This document shows, in pieces, positions 1 through 6,488 of a DNA stretch of 12,074 bases. A program made the translations under genes and the position numbers. Each line of letters begins with the position of its first letter. Positions within the stretch are counted from its first letter, which is position 1. The notes below the pieces were generated by a model. The model worked only from the letters and a program-made list of their open reading frames with translations. It did no database searches and had not been told where the DNA came from. This DNA comes from Bacteroidales bacterium UBA5072 (GTDB lineage Bacteria; Bacteroidota; Bacteroidia; Bacteroidales; UBA10428), in assembly GCA_002415855.1 (NCBI GenBank), contig DIAS01000090.1:24857-36930 (forward strand). Reading direction: 5' to 3'.

Positions 1-52
1 GTAAACGGTGAACGGTAAACAGTAAACGGTAAGGAACAGTAAAAAGTAAATC
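1..52. repeat. Degenerate heptanucleotide repeat (GTAAACG-like)
   Basis: The sequence reads as consecutive units GTAAACG, GTGAACG, GTAAACA, GTAAACG, a 10-base variant GTAAGGAACA, GTAAAAA and GTAAATC, running to within one base of the tyrA start codon. The left end is cut by the window, so the array may be longer. The unit carries TAA, so an array of this kind is unlikely to be coding over any length. Its role is unknown. It replaces the normal leader of tyrA, and no clear promoter or Shine-Dalgarno is seen in it (an AAGGAA lies about 17 bases before the ATG, too far for a usual ribosome site). Confidence 0.8.
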
Positions 53-53
53 A

Positions 54-830
54 ATGAAAATATTAATACTCGGTGCCGGTAAGATGGGATCATGGCTGAT
101 TGAATCACTTTGCCTTGACTATGAGGTAGCTGCCTTTGACAATGACCTTACCCGGCTGAAGTATTTTTTCAACACCCTGAAGCTTGTCTCCTACGAAGAA
201 ATCAGGGAATTTAACCCGGATATGGTGATTAATGCCGTGAACCTGGAAAGGACAATTCCGGTATTCCGGGAATTATTGCCCTATCTCAGCGAGAATTGCA
301 TCCTGGCTGACATCACTTCGGTAAAAAACGGACTTCAGAAATTTTACCCGGCCTCCGGACGCAGGTTTGTATCTACCCACCCGATGTTTGGGCCAACTTT
401 TGCCAACCTCAAGGATCTGACAGGCCATAGTGCTATCATTATCCGTGAATCAGATGAAGAAGGCAAGGCATTTTTCAGAAGCTTTTTCGAATCCTTCAAT
501 CTTCATATCTTTGAGTATTCCTTTGTCGAGCATGACGAAACCATTGCCTATTCCTTGTCCATCCCGTTTGCATCGACCATGGTATTCGCTGCCTGTATGA
601 AGAAACAGGAGGCCCCCGGAACAACCTTCCGCAAACATCACGAGATTGCTAAAGGTCTCCTGTTTTCCGAGGATGACTTTCTCCTTTCGGAGATCATGTT
701 CAGTCCTTTTACACTGGAACAGCTCGAAAAGATCAGCGAGCAACTGGACAACCTGCGCGAAATAGTCAGGGAGCGGGATACGGTAAAAATGCGACAATTT
801 TTAAATCAGCTGAGGAAAAATATCCATTGA
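54..830 (+). CDS. tyrA: Prephenate dehydrogenase (TyrA family)
   Basis: Predicted cytoplasmic enzyme of tyrosine biosynthesis, oxidatively decarboxylating prephenate to 4-hydroxyphenylpyruvate with NAD(P). The N-terminus is a Rossmann fold with GAGKMG at residues 7-12. An acidic residue at the end of the second strand (Asp29 in AFDND) fits NAD preference. The family signature STHPMFGP at 107-114 carries the conserved catalytic-type His109, and a second conserved HD pair is at 160-161 in the helical dimerisation half. At 258 aa it is a stand-alone dehydrogenase: there is no fused chorismate mutase as in E. coli TyrA and no C-terminal ACT domain. The ATG start gives the Rossmann strand directly (MKILILGAGK). 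In related bacteria this gene usually follows other aromatic-pathway genes, which would lie left of the window. It ends one base from the stop of the convergent TPR gene, leaving no room for a terminator between them. The family is confident; prephenate versus arogenate as substrate cannot be told. Confidence 0.88.
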   Translation: MKILILGAGKMGSWLIESLCLDYEVAAFDNDLTRLKYFFNTLKLVSYEEIREFNPDMVINAVNLERTIPVFRELLPYLSENCILADITSVKNGLQKFYPASGRRFVSTHPMFGPTFANLKDLTGHSAIIIRESDEEGKAFFRSFFESFNLHIFEYSFVEHDETIAYSLSIPFASTMVFAACMKKQEAPGTTFRKHHEIAKGLLFSEDDFLLSEIMFSPFTLEQLEKISEQLDNLREIVRERDTVKMRQFLNQLRKNIH

Positions 831-831
831 C

Positions 832-2076
832 CTACTTACAATTCTCCAGTATATATTTGCCGACCTCAGCATTTCCCATTCTTTGAGACCTCTGGAGGTC
901 AGAGCAACCGTTTTCTTTATCCCCCGACTGTAATTTGGCAAGTCCCAGGCTCATCCAGGTCTCGGCATCGTCGGGATTCAGATCAAGTGACATGGACAGA
1001 TCACTTATGGCATAACGGTATGTAGCCGTCTTCAGATAAGTTTTTCCTCTGGCCTTGAAATAAGAACTGTTATCGGGATCCTCCTTTAGCAGCCTGCTGT
1101 AGTATTTGAGCGCATTGATGTAATCTCCGGCTTCGTAATAATAATTTCCGCATTGAAACTGCACAGCGGACACGTCCTCAAAGTATTTCAGATACAGCAG
1201 CAAATCCTTAATTGCAGACTGCCATGACTGTAACCCGGCATACGCTTCTGCACGTTTTATGTATAGATTAAAACCGGCAGGATCGCTCCGTATGGCCTTG
1301 TTAAGATCACTTAATGCCTCCTTATACCTTTCGGCCTTCAGATTGGCAGCACCCCGCAGGGCATAATACAGTGCATTATTCCTGTCCATGTCAATTGCTG
1401 TGGTATAATCGGCAATAGCAGCAGCATAATTACCCTGGTCAAAAGAAATCTTTGCCTTGAGGAAGATCAGAGACCTGCTGTCAGGATTCCGGGACAATTC
1501 AGCTGATAACCTGGAATTAGCCTCATCGTAAAGGCCTTTTCCCGCATAAAAAGTAATATCGGCAATTGACTTTTCCTCATCGCTGTACCAGTCCTTTTGC
1601 CATAAGGTATACCATTCCGTAGCACTTTGCAGGCTGTTGAATGCATTATCCTTTTGAATGCTGTCCTCGGGCAACCGCCATTCTGAATTCAGATGGCTCC
1701 GCAAATAAATGATTGCATTTTCATTGTTTCCCGACAAAGCAAAGGCGCGGGCCAGCCAGATATCGCCCGCCCCGGGATTGATCAAATTGGCCTCTTTAAA
1801 ATCATCTACAGCATGGGCATAATCCTTCAAATTCAGGTAGGATGCTCCCCGCTTCAGAAAAAGATTTTCATCTGAATTGTTTCGCGTGATGGCTGAAGAG
1901 AGGTACATGATGGCATCGCTGTAACTGCCTTTTATTATGCTGGCACATCCTGCCAGGTAATCTTCATCCGCGTTCTGCGGAAAAACCCGGCCGGAAACCA
2001 GCAGTAAGAGCACAAATACTGTGATACCCAGTAATGTTTTATTTGGTCGTTGCTTCTCCTGCATAACCTTCGGCAT
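832..2076 (-). CDS. Exported tetratricopeptide-repeat protein
   Basis: A 414-residue TPR protein. An N-terminal hydrophobic stretch (about residues 14-29, LLGITVFVLLLLVSG) followed by RVFPQ-NADED looks like a signal peptide, so it probably works in the periplasm or outer envelope. TPR-like helical pairs run through about residues 37-130 and 170-410, with clear units near 205-238, 239-272, 273-306, 308-341 and 342-375 (typical pattern A-x-x-D-x-x-x-A-I-x-x-D/N-P). The middle (about 130-165) is Trp-rich and less regular. The end, GCSDLQRSQRMGN...ENC, is the type of closing helix often seen in Bacteroidota TPR proteins. The start overlaps the upstream surface-protein gene by 38 bases, which suggests translational coupling; an alternative ATG at 2064 (residue 5) would overlap by 26. 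TPRs mediate protein-protein contact, and no enzymatic motif is seen. A link to secretion or surface assembly is inferred only from its neighbour. Confidence 0.85.
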   Translation of the reverse strand: MPKVMQEKQRPNKTLLGITVFVLLLLVSGRVFPQNADEDYLAGCASIIKGSYSDAIMYLSSAITRNNSDENLFLKRGASYLNLKDYAHAVDDFKEANLINPGAGDIWLARAFALSGNNENAIIYLRSHLNSEWRLPEDSIQKDNAFNSLQSATEWYTLWQKDWYSDEEKSIADITFYAGKGLYDEANSRLSAELSRNPDSRSLIFLKAKISFDQGNYAAAIADYTTAIDMDRNNALYYALRGAANLKAERYKEALSDLNKAIRSDPAGFNLYIKRAEAYAGLQSWQSAIKDLLLYLKYFEDVSAVQFQCGNYYYEAGDYINALKYYSRLLKEDPDNSSYFKARGKTYLKTATYRYAISDLSMSLDLNPDDAETWMSLGLAKLQSGDKENGCSDLQRSQRMGNAEVGKYILENCK

Positions 2077-4663
2077 ATACGTGAATAAATCCTACTAGTG
2101 TTCTGATCTCAATACCGCTGATGCGGGGTTCATAAACATCACATACATAGTAATAAACCCCCGATGAGACATTGTTATCGGAGTTCCTGAATTTTCCGTC
2201 CCAGTTGATGGCAGGATCAGAAGTTTCAAAAACGAGCTGCCCGAAACGGTTGAAGATTTTCATATCTACCTTTTCCACCGCATTGTTCAGATTACTCGAA
2301 ATATAGAAATCATTTATCCCGTCACCATTTGGCGTGAACACATTGGCCAGTGAATACAACGGGCATTTGTCCACACAAATCTTGGGTGAAAATGCACTTT
2401 CATTTTCAAATGAATCAATGGCAGTCACCGCATAACAGCCGGCCAGCATAAAACCTTCTCCCATCCTGTGGTAAAAAACCGTGTCTGAAGCCGGTGAAAC
2501 ACTGAATATCGAATCCAACGGGGTACTGACATCCGGAGCATAATAAATAGTATACCGGATCACATCATCGGAACAGGAATGGTTGGGATTTGTCCAGGTC
2601 AGGATATTCATCAGGCTGTCACAACGCGATTCAACTGTCAGCGAAGGTGCACAGGGAGGTGTCAGATCCACCGGGGTACCGCAATTGACATGCGACATGT
2701 TGGTATTGTTAAAAATAACATCATCAATGGGTCTCCAGCCGATACTCTTAACCTGATAACAATAGGTGATATTGTTCTGTAAACCGGTATCCACAAAAAC
2801 ATTGCTTTCGGTAAGTGCAATGGAATCAAAGACCATCGCAGCATTCTGCCGGTATATTACATAACTGTCATTGATCCATGGTGCTTTCTTCTTGATGTTC
2901 AGCGTAAGCTGGTTATCATCCGGTGTAATTTCAATATAAAGTGACGAGGCGATCTCACTCTCGCCAGGCTTCATTTCAAACCTGTTGCCCGGTGTGTTGT
3001 TAAACATGATCACCCTGTAATAATAAGGAAACCTTACCGTATTCAGCGGTGAATCGGTATAGGTTGTATCATTGAGATCGGCTGTCTGCACTGAATCAAT
3101 CAGGGCAAAACCGCTTTGATCCTGCGTCTCGGATCGATAGATTTTGTAAACATAAGGGCCTGGCGCAGAGCCTGCATCAAAATTGCGTGGTTTGGCCCAG
3201 GCCAGGAAAATACTACCTGAGGTTTCATCAACATCAGTCACACTGACATTGAGGATTGCTGGAAATCCAGGTACCAGTGAGTTACATGTCTCATTGGATA
3301 CCATGCTTTCATCTCCGTCCTCATAATAGGCCGTTACCCTATAACAATATTGGATCCCCTGAACAAGTCCCTCTCCATTATTGTCATCGGTAAAGGAAGT
3401 ACCAGCAATACCGGCAGTAGTTCCTATCTTCACAAAACCCGTATAGGAAGGTACCCCGTTTTCACATTCACCCGGTGTAAATCCAGAACTGCCTTCCCTC
3501 CTGTATATGTAATATCCTGACACTCCATCACAATTCACAGGATTCCAGGTAAGACCGATTTCGGTGCTGGTTGCCGCCGACTGAAGGTTTTCGGGACCAG
3601 GCGCCATTACCCTGATATTGAAATTGTCGATATCGACCAGGCTAATGTCATTGTTAATATCTTCAGCTTTAAGGGTCACCTGGTAGGGCTGTTTTCGTAC
3701 ATGCGCACAGTTAGTTTGCCACCTGAAATTAAATGTGGCAAATCCCTTCCCGGAAGCTACCCTGGTAAAAGTTGCCGGTGAAGTACTTACAATGAAGGGA
3801 CCGCCGGTCATGATCAGCTTAATGGAATCATGGTCTTCATCGGTTGTCGTCACCTGAAATTCAATCAGCGAGTCTGCCAGAACGCAATAATCCTTCAGCG
3901 GAGGATTTACAGGAGGATTGTTGTCGGTCTCATAAACATCGATCTGCATATCCCTGGTTATATTGCCTATTTTCACACCGTGCCTCCATTCCTCGATATT
4001 CATGGCTACGTTGTACTTCCCGGTATCCACCGGAGTATACCATACCAGGTCCCCGGATACCGCATCAACATAGAGTGTATCGCTGTATGCAGGCAGTATA
4101 TAGCCTTCAATTGGCTTGCCATCCTGACCTGTGCAAACGGTGAGCTTATAGGACAGACTGTCACCATCCGGATCATAGGCAGCAGGATTATGGATGAAGA
4201 TATGACCCAGCGCAGCCTTGTCGATCGGGAAGTTGAGCAACTGGGGGGTGCTGTTGTTGCCAATTTCGGGACTGATAATCAAGGTTGTCTTAATAGAAAA
4301 GATAACATCCACCGAATTCGGAATGTTATTAATGCCGAAATTCCTGTTCGGGTCCTGCATCAAAACCTGGTAAATGCCGGGACCCGGGAAGGTATGTGTT
4401 GTTGTATACTTATTCCAGTAATAATAGTTCGGCAGTTCGATCCTGCTGTCCAGGTCCACAACAGAGTATGAATTGTCACCCCACTCAACGGTAAGCTGAG
4501 ACCGGTTTGCAGCACTGAGGGTATAGGTAAAGGTTGTAACTGTCACCTCATACGTATAGCCTGATTTCTGCCTGAAGGTGATCTCACCTGCCCTGTTGTG
4601 TGTAGCAAATAATCCTGCCGGCAGCAACAATAGTCCTGAAAGTATTAAAATGGTTTTTTTCAT
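2039..4663 (-). CDS. Fibronectin-III surface protein with T9SS type B (gliding-motility-type) C-terminal domain
   Basis: An 874-residue secreted protein. Residues 1-20 form a signal peptide (MKKTILILSGLLLLPAGLFA). The mature N-terminus THNRAGEITF resembles the start of many Bacteroidota gliding-motility-associated proteins. Beta-rich domains follow to about 355, including a cadherin/PKD-like patch YDPDGDSLSY at 163-172. Then come about four fibronectin-III-like modules (roughly 355-465, 467-575, 580-665, 670-765), recognisable by repeated YxIYR and YCYxV motifs. The last ~100 residues match the type B sorting domain: NVFTPNGDGINDFY at 774-787, IFNRFGQLVFE at 803-813, WDGKFRN, and SSGVYYYVCDVYE. 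In the known pathway this domain directs export through the T9SS, usually with a PorP/SprF-like partner, and surface attachment or release. No catalytic module is seen, so an adhesin or structural role is likely. It lies 46 bases downstream of the DUF6702-like gene and overlaps the TPR gene, consistent with an operon. Confidence 0.9.
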   Translation of the reverse strand: MKKTILILSGLLLLPAGLFATHNRAGEITFRQKSGYTYEVTVTTFTYTLSAANRSQLTVEWGDNSYSVVDLDSRIELPNYYYWNKYTTTHTFPGPGIYQVLMQDPNRNFGINNIPNSVDVIFSIKTTLIISPEIGNNSTPQLLNFPIDKAALGHIFIHNPAAYDPDGDSLSYKLTVCTGQDGKPIEGYILPAYSDTLYVDAVSGDLVWYTPVDTGKYNVAMNIEEWRHGVKIGNITRDMQIDVYETDNNPPVNPPLKDYCVLADSLIEFQVTTTDEDHDSIKLIMTGGPFIVSTSPATFTRVASGKGFATFNFRWQTNCAHVRKQPYQVTLKAEDINNDISLVDIDNFNIRVMAPGPENLQSAATSTEIGLTWNPVNCDGVSGYYIYRREGSSGFTPGECENGVPSYTGFVKIGTTAGIAGTSFTDDNNGEGLVQGIQYCYRVTAYYEDGDESMVSNETCNSLVPGFPAILNVSVTDVDETSGSIFLAWAKPRNFDAGSAPGPYVYKIYRSETQDQSGFALIDSVQTADLNDTTYTDSPLNTVRFPYYYRVIMFNNTPGNRFEMKPGESEIASSLYIEITPDDNQLTLNIKKKAPWINDSYVIYRQNAAMVFDSIALTESNVFVDTGLQNNITYCYQVKSIGWRPIDDVIFNNTNMSHVNCGTPVDLTPPCAPSLTVESRCDSLMNILTWTNPNHSCSDDVIRYTIYYAPDVSTPLDSIFSVSPASDTVFYHRMGEGFMLAGCYAVTAIDSFENESAFSPKICVDKCPLYSLANVFTPNGDGINDFYISSNLNNAVEKVDMKIFNRFGQLVFETSDPAINWDGKFRNSDNNVSSGVYYYVCDVYEPRISGIEIRTLVGFIHVYAEGYAGEATTK

Positions 4664-4668
4664 TCCTG

Positions 4669-4676
4669 CAAAGTTA
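4669..4676 (-). promoter_or_regulatory. Possible Bacteroidota -7 box (TAACTTTG) before the surface-protein gene
   Basis: On the minus strand TAACTTTG fits the Bacteroidota -7 consensus TAnnTTTG and ends five bases before the ATG at 4663. It would give a very short leader. No convincing -33 TTTG lies at the right distance, so this is a weak call. It would allow the surface-protein and TPR genes to be expressed apart from the DUF6702-like gene. Confidence 0.3.
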
Positions 4677-4690
4677 ACATTTCCTGCTAA

Positions 4691-4711
4691 AAGCCGAATA
4701 CCTGCCGGCTT
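4691..4711 (-). terminator. Hairpin at the end of the DUF6702-like gene (weak terminator or attenuator)
   Basis: The minus-strand transcript has a perfect 6-bp stem AAGCCG / CGGCTT around a 9-base loop, overlapping the TAA stop (4712-4710) and followed by TTTTAG. The stem is short and the U-run is short, so any termination is likely partial. It sits between the DUF6702-like gene and the possible -7 box of the next gene. Confidence 0.35.
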
Positions 4712-5231
4712 AATCTTGCCTGATGGGGATGTTCCATTTCCTGTTACTTATATTGAACGTGTTACCTGCTTCTTGTCCTCCATAGGTCAGTATGACCAAA
4801 TTGGACTGATCCTGATTCAACTCGAGCAGTAACGTATTGGTCATCTGCAAAGAATTGTAGCTGGCTTTCGGAATATGGCATTTGTAATGAAGCCAGATGA
4901 ATTCCTCGTTTTGTTCCTTTCCGACAAATTTAAAATCAAGGGTATCCGAATCGAGGGTCATGACAAATGATGTATACAGATAGGTGTCAATCAGCTTCAA
5001 TTGAATAGGTGTCAATTCCTGATTCATTTCAGGCCTGATGGTCTTCTCATAGACGTGGAAGAATAATAAACTGAAATCATCCGTGTTGAATTTATACGTC
5101 AATGCCGCTTCCTGCGCGGTAAAATCGATTTCGACACTGGTGAAGGAAATGTGTACCGGGTGACCGGAAAAGATAACCGATAAAAAGAATAAAAGCAATG
5201 TTGTCATAACAGGTCCAATGGTTGCAGTCAC
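4710..5231 (-). CDS. DUF6702-like exported protein
   Basis: A 173-residue protein of unknown function. It has a short hydrophobic signal segment (TTLLLFFLSVIFSG), then HPVHISFTSVEIDFTAQEAAL, then a conserved-looking end with WLHYKCHIP and a run of the form MTNTLLLELNQDQSNLV. The HP-x-H-x-S-x-T-x-I/V-E opening and the late LL...Q.NLV segment are how I recognise the Bacteroidota DUF6702 family, whose role is not known to me. The ATG at 5231 is given here; an ATG at 5207 (residue 9, MTTLLLFF) gives a more typical signal peptide and may be the true start. Neither has a strong Shine-Dalgarno. It is the first gene of a probable three-gene minus-strand unit and diverges from the epimerase gene. Family assignment is moderate; export is likely. 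Confidence 0.75.
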   Translation of the reverse strand: MTATIGPVMTTLLLFFLSVIFSGHPVHISFTSVEIDFTAQEAALTYKFNTDDFSLLFFHVYEKTIRPEMNQELTPIQLKLIDTYLYTSFVMTLDSDTLDFKFVGKEQNEEFIWLHYKCHIPKASYNSLQMTNTLLLELNQDQSNLVILTYGGQEAGNTFNISNRKWNIPIRQD

Positions 5232-5292
5232 ATTTTTTCCACAAAAAATGTACCTTTCTCAATATTTATAAACAATAAATACAATGGTTGAT

Positions 5293-5300
5293 CAAAATTA
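5293..5300 (-). promoter_or_regulatory. Possible -7 box (TAATTTTG) for the DUF6702-like gene
   Basis: On the minus strand TAATTTTG matches TAnnTTTG exactly, 61 bases before the ATG at 5231 and 85 before the alternative ATG at 5207. No TTTG is seen at the usual -33 distance, so support is from the single box and its position in the divergent intergenic region. Confidence 0.35.
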
Positions 5301-5322
5301 ATTCCGCTCTGATCAAGAAATT

Positions 5323-5352
5323 TTTGAATCATTATAATTTATAATAATTTTG
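5323..5352 (+). promoter_or_regulatory. Bacteroidota-type promoter of the epimerase gene
   Basis: A -33 element TTTG (5323-5326) and a -7 element TAATTTTG (5345-5352) are separated by 18 bases, in line with the Bacteroidota consensus TTTG...TAnnTTTG. The -7 box ends 40 bases before the ATG at 5393. The spacer contains the palindrome ATTATAA-T-TTATAAT (5331-5345), which touches the -7 box and could be an operator or simply AT-rich promoter DNA. Upstream lie two TGATCAA copies (5289-5295 and 5310-5316), exactly 21 bases apart. Confidence 0.6.
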
Positions 5353-5392
5353 CGCGGGGCGAGTTTCAGGTTACATCGCCAAACCCTAAGCT

Positions 5393-6445
5393 ATGAAAAT
5401 ACTTGTTACCGGTACGGCTGGTTTTATTGGATTTCACCTGACAAACAGATTGATCAGTGAAAACCACGAAGTTGTTGGACTGGATATCATCAATGATTAC
5501 TACGATGTTAATCTGAAATACGCCAGGCTAAGGCAAACCGGTGTAGAGCGGGAAGAGATAGAATACAACAACTTGATTACCAGCAAACTTTTCCCATCAT
5601 ACAGGTTCGTTAAACTCAAACTGGAGGACCGGGATAACCTGACCAGGCTTTTTGAACATGAGCAGTTCGATTGTGTATGCAACCTGGCCGCCCAGGCAGG
5701 TGTACGCTATAGTCTGACAAATCCTTATGCTTACATTGACAGCAATATTTATGGTTTCATCAATATTCTGGAAGCATGTCGTCATCATGCCGTCAGACAC
5801 CTGGTTTATGCCAGCAGTTCCAGTGTATATGGCCTGAACGAAAAAATTCCCTTCTCCGAAAAGGACAATGTTGATCACCCCATAAGCCTTTATGCCGCTA
5901 CCAAAAAGAGCAATGAACTGATGGCGCATACTTACAGTTATCTTTTTGGTCTGCCAACGACCGGACTGAGATTTTTCACAGTTTACGGACCCTGGGGAAG
6001 ACCCGATATGGCACTTTTTATTTTCACAAAGGCTATTCTAGAGGGCAAACCGATCCAGGTTTTCAACAATGGTGCGATGGAACGTGATTTTACCTACATC
6101 GATGATATTGTTGAAGGAATATTTAGAATCCTCACCGGTGATCCGCCCGGAAGAAACGAACTTTGGAGCGGGTTGGAGCCCGATCCTTCCACTTCTCCGG
6201 CACCTTACCGGGTCTACAATATTGGCCATAATCATCCGGTAAAACTCACGGATTTCATCCATGCCATTGAGGAAGCCACCGGGAAGAAAGCAGTGGTTGA
6301 ATATATGCCCATGCAGGCCGGAGATGTAAAAAAGACATGGGCGGAGGTTGAACTGTTAAAAGCAGCCTGCGGTTACAAACCCATCAATCCGGTTGATTAT
6401 GGGATTAAGCAGTTCATTAAATGGTACCGTGAGATTTACTGCTAA
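5393..6445 (+). CDS. UDP-glucuronate 4-epimerase (NAD-dependent extended SDR)
   Basis: A 350-residue cytoplasmic nucleotide-sugar enzyme, predicted to interconvert UDP-glucuronate and UDP-galacturonate for capsule, exopolysaccharide or LPS synthesis. The NAD-binding motif GTAGFIG is at residues 7-13, with Asp31 at the end of strand 2. LAAQAGVRYS is at 98-107, and SSSSVYG at 141-147 holds the catalytic Ser region. The active-site dyad is YAATK (Tyr167, Lys171). RFFTVYGPWGRPDMA at 193-207 is the signature I associate with UDP-GlcA 4-epimerases (CapI-like), rather than GalE or dTDP-glucose dehydratases. The INDYYDVNLKYARL segment near 33-46 is also typical of this group. Length is normal for the family and no key residue is missing. 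It has its own good promoter (5323-5352). P1 begins 43 bases downstream on the same strand and may be co-transcribed. Exact substrate is from family signature only. Confidence 0.88.
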   Translation: MKILVTGTAGFIGFHLTNRLISENHEVVGLDIINDYYDVNLKYARLRQTGVEREEIEYNNLITSKLFPSYRFVKLKLEDRDNLTRLFEHEQFDCVCNLAAQAGVRYSLTNPYAYIDSNIYGFINILEACRHHAVRHLVYASSSSVYGLNEKIPFSEKDNVDHPISLYAATKKSNELMAHTYSYLFGLPTTGLRFFTVYGPWGRPDMALFIFTKAILEGKPIQVFNNGAMERDFTYIDDIVEGIFRILTGDPPGRNELWSGLEPDPSTSPAPYRVYNIGHNHPVKLTDFIHAIEEATGKKAVVEYMPMQAGDVKKTWAEVELLKAACGYKPINPVDYGIKQFIKWYREIYC

Positions 6446-6488
6446 CAATGCGGGTTGACTTTAGTAACCAAACAGATAATTGCTCAAT

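Noticed and set aside
966..1200. Minus-strand TPR protein as a Sel1-like or secretin-associated lipoprotein
   Set aside because: No lipobox Cys follows the hydrophobic segment and the repeats fit ordinary TPR spacing (34 residues) rather than Sel1 (36 with its own consensus).
3830..4471. 213-codon plus-strand open frame opposite the surface-protein gene
   Set aside because: The complementary strand encodes a coherent signal-peptide, beta-domain and sorting-domain protein. The plus-strand product has no recognisable motif and an unlikely composition.
6480..6488. TTG start for P1 three codons before the ATG
   Set aside because: The ATG at 6489 gives a signal peptide that matches the P3 paralogue position by position; the TTG adds MLN without any supporting ribosome site.
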